64,000 nucleotides of DNA, taken from the NCBI GenBank assembly GCA_963965975.1, contig OZ014412.1:13096849-13160848 (forward strand). The letters are read 5' to 3'. Positions 1 through 12,449 of this stretch are shown in pieces (position 1 is the first letter of the stretch; each line of letters opens with the position of its first letter). The notes beneath the pieces were generated by a model. That model had not been told where the DNA came from, did not search any database, and saw nothing but the letters and a program-made list of their open reading frames with translations. The stretch comes from Xestospongia bergquistia (lineage: Eukaryota > Porifera > Demospongiae > Haplosclerida > Petrosiidae). Made by a program: the position numbers and the translations under genes.

Positions 1-1589
1 GGCTAAATACGAGAGAAACATATATGGATGAAAAAAATCCATATCAAATCACAACATGATACCCAATGAACATCAATTTTAAGTATATGGTTCTGAAAAC
101 CTATATACCTGTATAAAAATAAAGGTCACCTGATTCTTTTCAATCCTGGATATTCACCACTGAAAGACTAATAATTATATATCAAATTGTAGTTAAGAGT
201 CCAGACTTTTTACTGTAAAATTCTGGTTACATATGAAAGTTTTATTGCACTAATTTATTTTTCATCACTACTTTTTGTTTCCTAGATCTTTTTTATTTGA
301 AAAAGTTTCATTTTACTTGGTTGTCATTCTTTCTGGGTATTTATAACATTGGTTTGACTTTATGAACCATTGCTGTTACAATCATTAAAATAACCTAGCA
401 AATCTGTGGAGACTCAATCAACTTTTGAACTGATGATGATCATTGTTTTAAGCCATCCATTTACAAGACCTGTGTTTCATTTGTAATTTAAATGTGATAA
501 TTGTTATGTAAGATTTAAGAGACACTTTATCATTGTGTGAACACTACTATTGAAATTTATACAAAATATTATTTTTCTAAAAGAATGATAACTGAAGAGT
601 TTGCATTAAGTGTTGAAAGTGAAGGCACTGAAAGCAATGGTGATGAAAATTAATCTGTAATTTCATGCTACTGAGAGAATAATTCAATTCAAGATGAAGG
701 GTTAGAGATAATTTTACTGGAAAACTTAGCTATAATGAAATGTGAGCTATTGAAAAGTAAATAACAAGCTATACTCATGTTTTTGTTGACAAGACTACAT
801 GTAATATGGAATTTGACTTATCTAGAAGCCATATTATCTGTGAAACATTCATAAGGGAAAATAATTGTTTATAACTTTCCCTTGTTATAAGGAACATAAT
901 TACTCTGCTTAATGATAAAAGCTGTTCTAAAGAACATACTAGCTAATATTATAATAAAGGGGGTGATCAAACCTGCTCAGAATTGTACTTTAAACTAGTA
1001 AATGACTTTTTCTAAAAAAGAACAAGAATTATATTTCCTATGGTGTGTCCTTAATGCATTAACTGTTACTATATTCTCCAACAGCACTCAATTGTGAATG
1101 AAAGATTGATACCATTAGTTTTAGTAATTACAGAGTGCAAGAAGATACAACTCTTCCTATCAGTACCCCTCTCTGACTCTTTGGCTATTCTTAAGAACTA
1201 TAGTCAACTTAATAGGTTCATGTACTTACAGTTGATGTTGAACAGAATGGTCAAGGGTGATAATGTCAACTAAAGTCAACCTGCAGTATTTGTTATAATA
1301 TGTTCTTGTGAAATAAATTCTAGAATAATCACAGACAGTACAGGGCTGTTTTGCAAATGCAATTGCATGTTTTGTTTACAAGAAACATGCAAGTGAAGGA
1401 CCATTTTAGATGTTATATCAATGCAAGCAAAAGCATAACAACCACTAGGTGTCATATACATTATACAAACAAGAGTATTATTATTGTATATACAAGTACA
1501 ACACTCGTAAAGAGAAGGTGCTACATCATGATTATAAGTAAATGACAACATTATTTGTGATGTATGAATTAAATGTATATAGTACTAAC

Positions 1590-1687
1590 TTTATCATCAT
1601 CATCTAGATTAGCTCCTCTGTTAACCAAAGAGCAGCAACTTCAGTCTCTCCTTTACTTGCAGCATGATGCAAAGGAGTTCTCTTGTC
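1590..1687 (-). pseudogene. Ankyrin-repeat exon, frameshifted (gene A)
   Basis: On the minus strand the exon is bounded by acceptor TTTTAG and donor GTTAGT. It reads as an ankyrin repeat starting DKRTPLHHAASKGETEVAA. It is 98 bases, while the paralogous exon at 39875-39973 is 99 bases (33 codons). The missing base lies in the second helix (GCTCTTTGG against GCACTTTTG) and throws the end of the repeat, normally INRGANLDADDK, out of frame. Confidence 0.85.
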
Positions 1688-4600
1688 CTAAAATATATAG
1701 ACACCTTTATTAACACAATACAAAGTAATACATGTACATAGGCTGTACTGGTACACTATGTCCAAATGTTGGCTATTCCTAATGTATCAGAGAAAAACTG
1801 TTAAATACTATTATGTAGGTGTAGTATGGTACAAGTTATATACAACCAGTTTATTTGTATAAAACATTTGCACAAAAAATAATTGTATAATAATGCTCTA
1901 TATTGATATAACATTAATCTGGAGTATACAGAGACAACACTATCATAAACATCAACACTATCATGCAGATTGGAGAATGGCAGACAGGAGGGAACATACT
2001 TTGACAAGCAATAAAAGCATATTAATATGTGTCCAGTGTATTTTTTACAGTACAATATAATACAAGTTATACTGTACATAAGACAGATATTATAATTAGA
2101 AGGAGCATGGTGTAAAAGCAACAGGAACACATGTAATATCTGTTTGTGACAATACTGAGTCAACTATTTTGCAAGTGATGTACTCTATAATTTATTGTTG
2201 TGAATTGTTAATAAAATATTATGATTAATATGGGCAATAGTTTATCATGATCCACTTCATATATCATTTTATAAGCTTATAAAAGTGATGAACCTTCTGA
2301 AAATTCTATTTTACAAGCACATTTTATCTCTCAATGTAAAATGTCAGAGCACATTTCTCTAAGTAATAAATAGTATCCTGTAATATTTACTTTGTTGCTA
2401 ATGTGAGCTTCAAACAAATTAAGTAACAGAATGCATATTGAAGGTACTGATCAGTTACTGCTAGAGTTATATTAAATATAGCCATGCTGTTTTTAATGTG
2501 TTGATATGAAGTCTTTTGAAAGTTGGAGACAATTTCATTCTAGCTTATAGACTAATTGATGACATTGGGTCAGTCAAATCTATACCCACATGCACAACTT
2601 TAAACACAACAGGACTTTGCTACAAACTAAAACAATATTTTTTTATAATCTCTGACATTTTAATATTAATACTGCTGTTATTATGAAACACAAATAATTG
2701 CAATGTTCCAAACAAGTGTCAAACCACAGGGGTTAGTCTCTATACATGATATCACACCATGAGAAAATAGTGCATTTAGTTTTATATATTAACACAATTA
2801 AACAATTGTCATATATGTCCAGTCATATTATAAGTCTTAATAATTATAGAGGGGTGTGTTTAGAGTATTAAATATATATAAATTTTGTTAAGGAATGCTC
2901 TTGAATAGACAAGATTCAAAATCATTGTATCATCTTATTCAGTCTACAATATCAACTCCATAATATCCATTACTATAATGTAAACTGTCAACTCCAGTGA
3001 CCAGTATTAGTATCCAGTGAAGATATTATGGTTGTAGTCCAGCAATATTTGAGCTAATTAGAGTATAACTAAGACTAATATGATGTCAACAGAACACACG
3101 AATAGGTCATTGATATTATTATTATAAAGAAAATATCTGTATATAAAGCCCTATTTCTTGGTTCTTTGTTAATGACAAGAAATCCTGTTTGTAACCTGTT
3201 CTAGAACAGCTTAATATATTTGTTTATTATTCATAGTTGATATAGTATAGTATTAATCTTTGTGATATTAACAGGTTATATTATATAAACATTTCAAATT
3301 TGGGGATTAAGACTCAATTATAACATACACCTACATCAGACATGATACTGACTACAGATATAATGTATCATAATTAGCTTTATTTGATGACAATAATCAA
3401 GGTGGTACATTATTCATTTGGAACCATTGATCAATACATATATACTGAAACAGTGCCATGTATTAGAATATCTAGAAGCCTTGTTACATTATATTCTTGT
3501 GTAATTGGCATATTTTTGTGTTAAAGAGTGATTTTAATGAAAACATTGTAAGACTGCTTAGTGTTATACAATGTGTCTTGTTGACTCCACCCACATAGAA
3601 ATGTAAAGTACTTAGGATAACATCCTTGTATTATGACTGATCATCAGACAAAAATGAATGAAGAATTGATGAAACAATGATAGATAGTAGCAGCTGGCTA
3701 TGAATCAAAAATTAATGTTTGTTACTGAAGTTTTGAATGTTAGTTAACTCAATTTTGTGAGTAGTAGCAATTATTTAAATAAATGTTATTAGAACAAAAA
3801 TGTACCATGCTTGTCATAATATTATGTTAAATATGATGAGGATATATACATTGTGTTTGGTTTAGTTGGCATAATAATTAATGTTAGAACTTTATTATAT
3901 GCAATTTAATTTTATCTTTCATTTTTAGTGTAGATTAAATCTTGTTCTGCTACAAATACTTGACTAGAGCTATGTTCAAAACTGCATTGTCTGAGAATGA
4001 CTGATAGTATTTAATACTAAAAATATAGGCAAAGAAACAGATAATGAGACACTTCAAACATGATCAATTATATTAATTGTTGTAGAACTAATGATTAATG
4101 TTAATAAATTCACTGGTTGCTATATGTGTCCGTCACTCTTCACTTTTAATTGTCACATACAACAATATAACTTAACAAAGCAAGCCGAAATGCAGACATA
4201 AAAATATGGTTAACATATGATCCAAAGCCACTATTAATACTGTGTGTCCGGCAGCAAAAATGCTTAAAGACTTCTTTCAAATGAATGTGAAACAACTTAA
4301 TGATTCATATTGAGCAGGTATTTTATTGGAAAGGTATGCATTATCATCAATTTTTTACGCACAGGTAGACAATAGAAGCTGGAGATTAATCATACACTTT
4401 TGGTTAGAGTTTGTGCTATATCTTTCAAAGTAAATCCTAGAATATTCTCACACATGGATAATAAGGTTTTGGAATGCAATCGAATCGCTTGTTTAAAATA
4501 AGCATCCATGTCATTGATTTTTACAATTCACTAACATGGAAAAGAATTTGCCTTCTTTACTGATATTAAAATTTATCTTATACAAAGTTGTATCAATGCT

Positions 4601-4773
4601 AACTAAATGTACCAATGATTTAGTGTCATGTATGTTATACACTCAAAAGTATTATTATTAATATTATTGTATATATGGGTATGATACCTTGCAACGATGA
4701 GGTGCTAAATCATAATTTTGTGTACATGACAACATTATATGTGATGTATGAAGTAAATTTATATGGCACTCAC
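1688..4773. other. Intron sequence, no gene seen
   Basis: This is AT-rich non-coding sequence between two ankyrin exon positions on the minus strand. Parts of it (about 2670-3070) are recognisably similar to the next intron at about 5580-5960, and the stretch just left of the 1.6-kb exon resembles that left of the 4.77-kb remnant. These point to old duplication of exon-intron units. Short open frames here have no coding character. Confidence 0.7.
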
Positions 4774-4817
4774 TTTATCAAAAGCATCTAGATTTGCTCT
4801 GCTTTTAATCAAGAGTG
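4774..4817 (-). pseudogene. Half ankyrin exon remnant
   Basis: Only the C-terminal half of an ankyrin repeat remains (LLIKSRANLDAFDK, minus strand) followed by a good donor GTGAGT. The first half of the exon and its normal acceptor are gone: repeat sequence runs straight into sequence that in the sister intron lies beyond the acceptor. A TTGTAG occurs at the junction and could act as a cryptic acceptor, but the resulting 44-base exon would not keep the frame. The same remnant is at 43065-43108 and 51744-51787. Confidence 0.7.
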
Positions 4818-5337
4818 CTACAATACAAAGTAACACATGTACACAGACTGTACTAGTACACTATGACAAAATGTTGGCTAATATTAACGTATCACAAAAT
4901 AATGTTAATTACTCTGGATGTAGTATGGTACATGTTTTCTACAACCAGGTTGCTTGTATAATACATTATTGTACAGTGTAACTAAATAAACAAGCTATGA
5001 CTTCTAATGTTGAGTTAAAATTACAAATAGGACAAATTTGTACCATAGAAAATGTAGACACAAAATCCATTATATCTCCAGTTCATAAAAGGTTTTTCAC
5101 AATAAACTCAATAATACTAATTTTCAAATTCTCTACAATATGATATGAGGCAGTATGCATGTTATTATATCAACAGAGAAACTTTAAAAAAATTTTGCAC
5201 AAGATTCTACTCATTATAACTAACAATCAATTATTTTTACCATAAAAGGCTACTTAAATGCAGTAATAAAAACATTACATACAAAATCAGCCTTGTATAT
5301 AAATGATAAGATGATGTTTAATAATGGAGATACATAC

Positions 5338-5392
5338 ATTGTTAACAGCATCTAGTGATGCGCCAGCTTTTATAAGTATATCAGCTACATCA
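5338..5392 (-). pseudogene. Half ankyrin exon remnant
   Basis: The minus strand reads SDVADILIKAGASLDAVNN, the second half of an ankyrin repeat, then donor GTATGT. No first half (the TPLHxAA helix) precedes it, and neither nearby AG (exon of 55 or 68 bases) gives a phase compatible with the flanking phase-0 exons. It is present unchanged at 43621-43675 and 52300-52354, so the truncation predates the larger duplications. Confidence 0.6.
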
Positions 5393-6561
5393 CTGACAGA
5401 CAGTACTTAGTTTCTTTACAGTATTACTGATCATTGTCTTTGATATAGGTATGACTAAATGAATTAGTGAAAGTTACTGTAATGATCCATCCTCAGTACT
5501 TTCAAACATTGTGATAATTTTCTTCTATACTTTAAGACAATGCTAGTTTATATTATTGTTGCATGTGTTAATTTGTTCAATTAATACTGTTGTTCTTATG
5601 AAACACAAACATAAATTGCAATATTCAAAGAAGTGTTAAACCAGTGTTAGCTCTATATATGAAATGACATTGTGATGAAATAATACATATATACAAAGTC
5701 AATATGACAAATGTCTAACATTCTAGTCATATTATCAGTAAGGATTAAAGGAGGGATGTGGTCATAGTATTAAATAAAATATTATATTGAATTTATGTGT
5801 GAAGGATAGCCTCTTATTAGACTTGACTCATGATTATTGTGGCGTCTTCTCACTTCTCATAATATAAATTGCCAACTCCAGTCAACAGCATCAATACTCT
5901 ATGAAGATATTATAGTTGTAGTCCTGTAATACTGAGGTAATTAGTGTATAACTAGAACTAATGTAATATCAGTGGAACAAGCGAATATTCTTTATTCAAA
6001 ATATAAGATATAAATGAATTCTGCTCATAAGTGCATTAATGTTATATTAATGTAAATACTAAGTGATTATGCTATTTTTAAACATTCATTCTAAGCACTT
6101 GCAAGCCTTCACATTTTGAGTATCGTATTCAAATAATAAAGTATGAACAATAGCCAGATATTATTTTCTAATGTTTATAAAGTAAAGTCATCTTTGTTGC
6201 TGGTTGATTTAATTAAATTGATATTGCTAACCTACCATTGCCAGTTAGTAATAACTGTATTGTTTTAATATCTAGCCACTAAAACTTTCAAAGTTGCAGA
6301 GCAACAATTTTTATTAGGCAGTCTATGTGATTACATAAATATACCTATATTTAAGAAAATGTTGACATAATACTCTTAAGAGACTGTATGAGTAATGATA
6401 ATTTTAATTGTAGAAAAGTAGTTGTAGTTGTGATCGATTGTTGTTTAAGTAAATGTAATGGTAATGTTGAAATGATCAAATAATTGTAACGTAAGCTGAT
6501 AAAATTGAGACTGTAATGGTGACATCACTAGTATTTAGTATAGTAAATATTTAATACTAAC

Positions 6562-6660
6562 CTCATCAACAGCATCTAGATTAGCTCCATTATTAATCAA
6601 AAGTACAGCAACTTCAGTTTCTCCATATTGAGCAGCATAATGCAAAGGAGTCCAGTTGAT
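6562..6660 (-). CDS. Ankyrin-repeat exon (gene A)
   Basis: A complete 99-base phase-0 exon with acceptor CTTCAG and donor GTTAGT encodes one 33-residue ankyrin repeat. It begins INWTPLHYAAQYGETEVAV and ends NNGANLDAVDE. The TPLHYAA helix start and the GANLDA loop are canonical. Ankyrin repeats are protein-binding modules; the ligand is unknown. Identical exons lie at 44845-44943 and 53524-53622. Confidence 0.9.
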
Positions 6661-8427
6661 CTGAAGACATTGGCACATTAACAACACAATACAAAGTAAT
6701 ACATGTACATAGACTGTACTGGTAAAGTATGTTGACTAATGCTTTAAATTGTATCATAGTATAACTAATTATTAAAAAAATGTAGGTGTAATATGATGAT
6801 ATAAGTTAGATATTACTGATTTGTTATCATAGATTTAGGTGTACCATACAGTAACATGATGATGATAACAGTTAATTATATAAGAAACATTAGACATTTA
6901 ACATGAGCTCTACTAGTGTTGTTTTACTTGAAGTAAAAATTATTTTAGTACTTCATTTTTATGTTTTTTTCCAGTCAAAATAAAGGTACTAATACTGTAT
7001 TAAAATGGTTTTAATTCAATTTACTAAAACTGTCAATGTGAATCAGTTATTTATTTCTGTGGTGCCTTAGTAGGTAGTGATTTGGGGCCTGTATTTATCT
7101 AACCCTGTAGCAATTAAAGTATTTGTCCTGTACTGTAGTTGTAGTGGCTTATATATTGACAGGGTGCTGTATCAAACAATGCTATACGGAATTGAAGACA
7201 AAAATATTTAGCACATTATTGTATGCCTTGTGTATGACTATAATGAATTGTTGATCTGGTCTCTGTGTCTAAGTTACTTTATATACATGTGCAAATTAAA
7301 GTAAAGACTATATACATAAAACTGGCTTGTCTCCAGAATGTGCTAAAAGGTAGTACAAATATTATATGTTTCTTGGCTAAGAAATTTGGATTTTGTCGGA
7401 ATACTATATTGAAGATATACTATTGTATAATATATAATTGCATAGCTTTGTTAAGGTTACAATATCTCACTTTAGATCTGTCACTGACTTGACTAAGTTT
7501 AATAAAGAAAAGTATGTCAGTTCTAGAATGTACTTAGTTACTGACAGTAATAATACTTTTCATTAAAAAAATGCTTGAATGATAACTTCTATTGATTCTT
7601 AGTAAATGAATCTAGGCAACAAGATCATTATATACACTGTCAGCATGACAGTGAACTAACTTTACACTTTGCTATTGAAGAGCTAAATGTTGTCATTCAA
7701 CAATATCAATTACTATTATACTACAATTTAGTGACACTTTAAAACTTGTGCATTAGTGTTAATAGCTTTATTGTAATTGTTTATATCTGTTAATTGCTTT
7801 GTCATACAAAGCAGTCCTTATATTGTATTTCTACTACAGTTTTCTGCTTATATCTATGTAATTGTAACTATTTTGTATCCTTTATACTATTATCATATTG
7901 GATATCCAAAAAAAGAGAATTAAATATAAAACTTGTATAATAACCTTCGTAACAAGTATTTTTTTATTGTTATTAAGAGCATATTGATTGTGTGTGTAAC
8001 TAATTGACACTTAAATGTACCTAAAGGCAATGTCCCTAACCAACCAAACATTTATTCAACTAAGCAGTCTTGTACAATCTAAGATGTCTATAGCAATGCT
8101 TTTACCATTGAAAGATTATTAGGATTATCTTTTTAGTTAAAAACTTTTGAATATGCAAAGTACGGCTAAAATGAGTGCTAGTCATTTAGTACCATCAAGC
8201 AATATAATATATATTGATATCATATAACATCCTCCATATTACAAGTACTATATACAGTTGACTTGTTAAGAAATTAAATAGACAATTCCATCTTTGACTA
8301 CTAATCAGAAATATCAATATTTGTGTGTGACCTTTCACTACTCTCAATATAACCTCCAATATAACCTAAGTATAGTGTATACATTATGTGCATTTATAAA
8401 CATTATTTTTTGTATCTGAACACTTAC
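6661..8427. other. Intron sequence, no gene seen
   Basis: AT-rich intron between two ankyrin exons, duplicated with few changes at about 44.94-46.72 kb and 53.62-55.39 kb. Short plus-strand open frames here are not conserved as proteins between the copies, and I see no domain in them. Confidence 0.6.
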
Positions 8428-8521
8428 CTTATTCGTGGCATTTGGGTTACCACAACTTTTGTAATAGGAATGATACAACCTCAATCTGTCCATATTGAGA
8501 TGCAGCAATCAGGGGTGTTGC
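8428..8521 (-). pseudogene. Ankyrin-repeat exon, frameshifted (gene A)
   Basis: Acceptor TTGCAG and donor GTAAGT bound a repeat starting ATPLIAASQYGQIEVVSFLL. Copies B and C have a 93-base, 31-codon exon here. Copy A has 94 bases: an extra base in the CAAAAGTTGTGG stretch (CAAAGTGGTGG in B) makes it read LQKLW and then a stop. A substitution accompanies the indel, which argues against a simple homopolymer sequencing error. Confidence 0.85.
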
Positions 8522-8640
8522 CTGCAACGAGTAGATGATAAGTTTTATTATTAACAATGATATTTTCAAAATGTAGATATTGTATAATTAATTAGTGAAA
8601 TTTATTTTAAAGAGTACAGACAATATAACAATAGTATCCA

Positions 8641-9064
8641 TACTACATTAGTTGCTCTTTTGAGAGACCACCCTCATATCCAACAAATAGTGCTTTCCCA
8701 AAAGAGGTTGTCTTCCACTAGAGGTGGGTGGGATAATGGGTTGGATCAATTTTTAAACATGAGAATAATGTATGTACATGTATTTAGCTCTAATAATTCT
8801 ACTTGGTAGTTCTACTTTAGTTAACTACAGCTGCAAGTCATATGATATGCAATTATGTGCATGCATTGAATTCTACATGCAATTTACATTTCTAATGGTC
8901 TTAAAAATGCACAATGTTAGTAGTCTCTGGGCTCATAAAAGATATGGTCTTTGACTAGGGGTTGTTTTGTATTGCAATGCATCGGTACACACAAATTGTG
9001 GTCTCTCAAAAGAGGTGGTCTTGCATTGGAATGGTATCTCAAAAGAGGGAGTACTGTATTAGTA
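8641..9064. mobile_element. Non-autonomous element with imperfect terminal inverted repeats
   Basis: The left end (TACTACATTAGTTGCTCTTT) and the right end are imperfect inverted repeats of about 30 bases centred on TCTCAAAAGAG. The interior repeats related GGTCTCTCAAAAGAGGTGGTC motifs several times. No transposase is present. It lies in an intron and was carried along in the duplications (46935-47359, 55614-56038). The small conserved open frame inside is a by-product of duplication. Confidence 0.55.
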
Positions 9065-9578
9065 TATTACTGAAATATTAGTTGTTGTTATAAACTATGT
9101 TGGTCATACTCAGGTAATGAATAATAATTATTAGTTAGTGTTATTACAAATGTATACTTCTCATTACATATCTATGAGCAACTTACAAGATATGGACCTA
9201 ACATGATAGGGAAGATATGTGATAATGTTACTCTACATCCTACTAATTACATTTAAAACATTTGTTAAAATATTTCTGTATTGAGATCCATACAACAATC
9301 ATTCATCTGGCTGTCTAATAGTTGATGACTCTTTAGCTGTTACTAAGGACTTATTATATGATATTTGATTAGTTGTTGCATTATAAATATTATTTGTTTT
9401 TTGTTGTGATCTTAAGTATTGGCTGTCCAGACAAAAATAAAGTCTATTATGTCTTTTACCATTTGATAGCTATCTAGCTAAGTCACTTCTAATATTATTT
9501 ACTATACAATTATAGTTAGTCTGTGGATCTGTTAACACTAGAAGTTTTGATGTACAATTATTGGATTGGATTTGTATA

Positions 9579-10440
9579 TTAAAGATCACTTTTATATATG
9601 AAATTACAAACTTAATCATTTTAACTGTGATAAAAAATTAATCAAATTATTAGTAGGCTACAATATTGCTATAATGAACAAGCAAAGAGGATTTTTTGTG
9701 CAAATATTATTATACAACTATAATAAAACACCTAATTATGATTCTCATACAAGATACTAAGTAGTGGATAGTTTCGAAGGGAGATGATTGTTTATATGAA
9801 GTAAAAAATATACAACATTGTGAAACATTAATCAAATCATTAGTAACCTAACAAGATATGGAAAACATGTGACTTTACTTTACATACTCTATAATTAAAT
9901 ACTTTTCAATTCATTTATTGAATTTATTGCAACTGCAGAAATTATTCCGAAAATTTTAACGCAAGTCTATTATGCTATTGTCTTTGCTGACTATACTGGT
10001 TATGAATGGATAAAAAATAAAAAAATAATTTTGATTCTGAAGTATAAATTTTGGAATACAGTAAACCTAAGAGCACTCTAAAAAATATTCATGATCTAGG
10101 CTTCTCTTTGGAATTTTAACAAACTACACATACTAGACCTTTATAAGGATTCTGGTAGATTATGAATTTATAAATAAAGTGAGTGTACGAATATGAGTGT
10201 GACATATTCTCTTGTAATGAATCTACAAATTGGCACATTAATAGTAATATTGCCATAATATAGTTCCTAGAAAGTTTGTAGAGTCAGGAAAAATGTGTTT
10301 GAGGAGCCATTGTATAATAAAACTTCATTGACAAAATATTATATAATAAATTAATGCAAACATGTTTGGTGGGCATAACCATTGCCACACCTACTTTTGC
10401 TGAAAATCAAAGTAAGCAACAAAGTGCTTATGTCATAGTA
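9579..10440. other. Block present in copy A only
   Basis: Copies B and C join sequence equivalent to 9578 directly to sequence equivalent to about 10441, so about 862 bases are missing there (or were inserted here). The junction shares only a few bases (TA/AC), as in a deletion by end joining. The block is intronic and AT-rich, with no coding sequence seen. Confidence 0.8.
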
Positions 10441-10516
10441 CACACTTAGTCTGAACTATTGCTTCACACACAGTGTCTTATAATTTAATCGTACATCATA
10501 AGAGTTAGCTAATTAC

Positions 10517-10615
10517 CATATCTGGATTATGATAGTTTACATCTGCTCCTTGCTCAATAAATAACTTGACTTGTTTGATGTCTCCAGCACTAGCTACCAA
10601 ATACAGCTGTTCATT
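10517..10615 (-). CDS. First ankyrin-repeat exon (gene A)
   Basis: A 99-base phase-0 exon (acceptor ATAATAG, donor GTAATT) encodes NEQLYLVASAGDIKQVKLF followed by IEQGADVNYHNPDM. This capping-type repeat opens an ankyrin array. The same exon in copies B and C differs at one codon: GCA (Ala) here, CCA (Pro) in B and TCA (Ser) in C. Confidence 0.85.
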
Positions 10616-10798
10616 CTATTATAAATACAGACACGTATCATCTACTGTAGTATAGTGGTTATTCAGATGAGCCTTGTAAATAAAGAGCATTTTTAGAAAG
10701 ATATTCTGCCTATACAATATAATACTTTTATATGACTTTAGTCAATATCAGAGATATATAGATATGATGACATAGTATTAGAAAGATGATAGACTTAC

Positions 10799-10865
10799 AA
10801 GCTGTTTTTGACACATCTTTAAAGTGTATTTCCTTTAGCTGGCCACTATCTCTATTTTCAAGTCC
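10799..10865 (-). CDS. Possible small exon upstream of the ankyrin array
   Basis: The minus strand has AG, then an open 67-base stretch reading GLENRDSGQLKEIHFKDVSK, then donor GTAAGT. It is retained in copies B (48230-48296) and C (56909-56975). The length is not a multiple of three, so including it would break the phase-0 chain of the neighbouring exons. It may be an alternative exon or chance. Confidence 0.25.
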
Positions 10866-12159
10866 CTAGGTACTAGTAATACGGGAAGAAAATCAACTAG
10901 CTAGATAGTGGTAAGTTCTACATTCAAATACGGAACTCTACTAACTAAATCAACTGTAATCAAATTATAGTAAGATGAGAGTATACTGTCTGTCAACTAA
11001 CTAAAAAATGATTGGTTGATTTAAGCAGTACACATATGATTCATGAAACTGAAAGTAAACATCATGCTTTAGTTATTGCTATAGGATCAACTGTTTATTT
11101 AAACAATGAAGTCCATAATGTATTAGTAATCAAAAGAACCCAGGTAAAAGAAAAGCATACTTTAAAATATAATTTGTAAACTATATTCCAAAATATTCAT
11201 TATATATATATATATATATAATCCAAAATTAGCAGTTTGTAAAAAAGGTATGTGAGCATATTTTTTACACAATGTTACATAATTTGATAGTGTATATAAA
11301 TAACGTACTAACATTATCTTGTCAGATGTCTCTTAGAAATACCATGATGATGAATTGAAATTTGAAAAAGAATTATTTTTGAAAAATCAATAACGATACT
11401 TTATTATCTTACTAATAAGTAAGGTAGTGGTATTTCACAATATGTAGAGAATCGAGGGGTTGTGATCATAATAAAGGACGTATACAACTCACTGGTGTAT
11501 TGAACAATTCAAAGTTAGTTTATATATTACAATTAGCTACTTCCAATTTACATACTCACAGACATTGTAGATGAGGGTATTTTGAACCCAAGCAATCAAT
11601 TTAATTATATATGTATATATAATGCTAGATGTCCATATTTCGTCAGAACTTTTTTAGTTCTACTAATTACAATACTCTCATCAGTTTCTTACTAGTAATA
11701 CTATTATCATATAATATCAATGGAAAAGACATACTTTATAGGAAACAATGAAATCATTAGGTGACCGGTGTTGAGTTAATACTGGAATTAACTTTGGTAC
11801 TTGTTATAAGTGAAGACGCAATGATGTTGATCATGATATTATATGTTCAACAAGACAAAGATATAAAAGAAACAAAATTATTAGGTTAACAATAATTATT
11901 AATAATAGAATAATGAAATATCTCACAACACAAAAGGATCTATGCAATAAGTGTAATGTACACTAACTAATTTTAATGATTTTAGTAACTATTCAGTTTC
12001 ATATGACTTCCTTTTTTAAGAGTATCAAATCATCTTTAGTATATTATAGGACTATACTAGATGTAGATCATCACATGTTGATGTAGAATAAATTACTATT
12101 ATAATAGAAGAGAATAAATAGTAAAAACAATTATTTAATAAGTGTTTCTATTAACTTAC
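10866..12159. other. Intron sequence with a TA microsatellite
   Basis: Non-coding AT-rich sequence. A perfect (TA)n run of about 20 bases lies at 11200-11220 and recurs in copies B and C. Homology to copy B ends at 12037; past that point copy A is unrelated to B. Confidence 0.7.
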
Positions 12160-12210
12160 TAGAAGAAAAACACTCATCTCTAATAGATCAGCAAACAGAT
12201 CTATTCTATC
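12160..12210 (-). CDS. Small coding exon, 17 codons (gene A)
   Basis: Acceptor TTTTAG and donor GTAAGT bound 51 bases that read DRIDLFADLLEMSVFLL without a stop, phase 0 at both ends. It joins in frame to the first ankyrin exon downstream and to the 38-base exon upstream. The amphipathic sequence looks like a helix. I recognise no domain. Copies B and C have an unrelated 39-base exon in the equivalent position. Confidence 0.6.
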
Positions 12211-12249
12211 CTAAAAGTAGGTATTATTTAAAATTAGTTTAAAACTCAC

Positions 12250-12287
12250 AATTAGTTGATGATCATCTCCAGTAGAAAACAGTCCTA
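12250..12287 (-). CDS. Small coding exon, about 13 codons (gene A)
   Basis: Acceptor TTTATAG and donor GTGAGT bound 38 bases reading GLFSTGDDHQLI after two bases of a split codon. It ends in phase 0, matching the start of the next exon. The exon that should supply the first base of the split codon was not found with confidence. Confidence 0.55.
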
Positions 12288-12449
12288 CTATAAAATGAAA
12301 AATAGTTATTACGACAGAGCAGCAATAATTATTATTATAAATTGACAAGAGTCTGTTGTATATTAAAATTACTTTTCTAGTGTACAACAGTCCATGTCAG
12401 TTATCTGGGATAAAGAGAAGACTTTATATTTCATAGATATCTGCTATAA

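Larger units (their letters stand above)
1..12037. repeat. Segmental duplication, copy A
   Basis: The stretch matches 38289-49469 in the same orientation almost base for base. The match begins at the window edge, so the true left end lies outside. It ends abruptly at the shared bases CATCTTT, after which the copies diverge completely. By eye the copies differ by roughly 2% substitutions plus small indels. Copy A carries one extra block of about 860 bases (9579-10440). All ankyrin exons of both copies sit at equivalent places on the minus strand. Confidence 0.95.

Noticed and set aside
1276-1551. Open frames on both strands repeated at 39561-39836
   Set aside because: They are intronic, next to an ankyrin exon, and conserved only through the segmental duplication.
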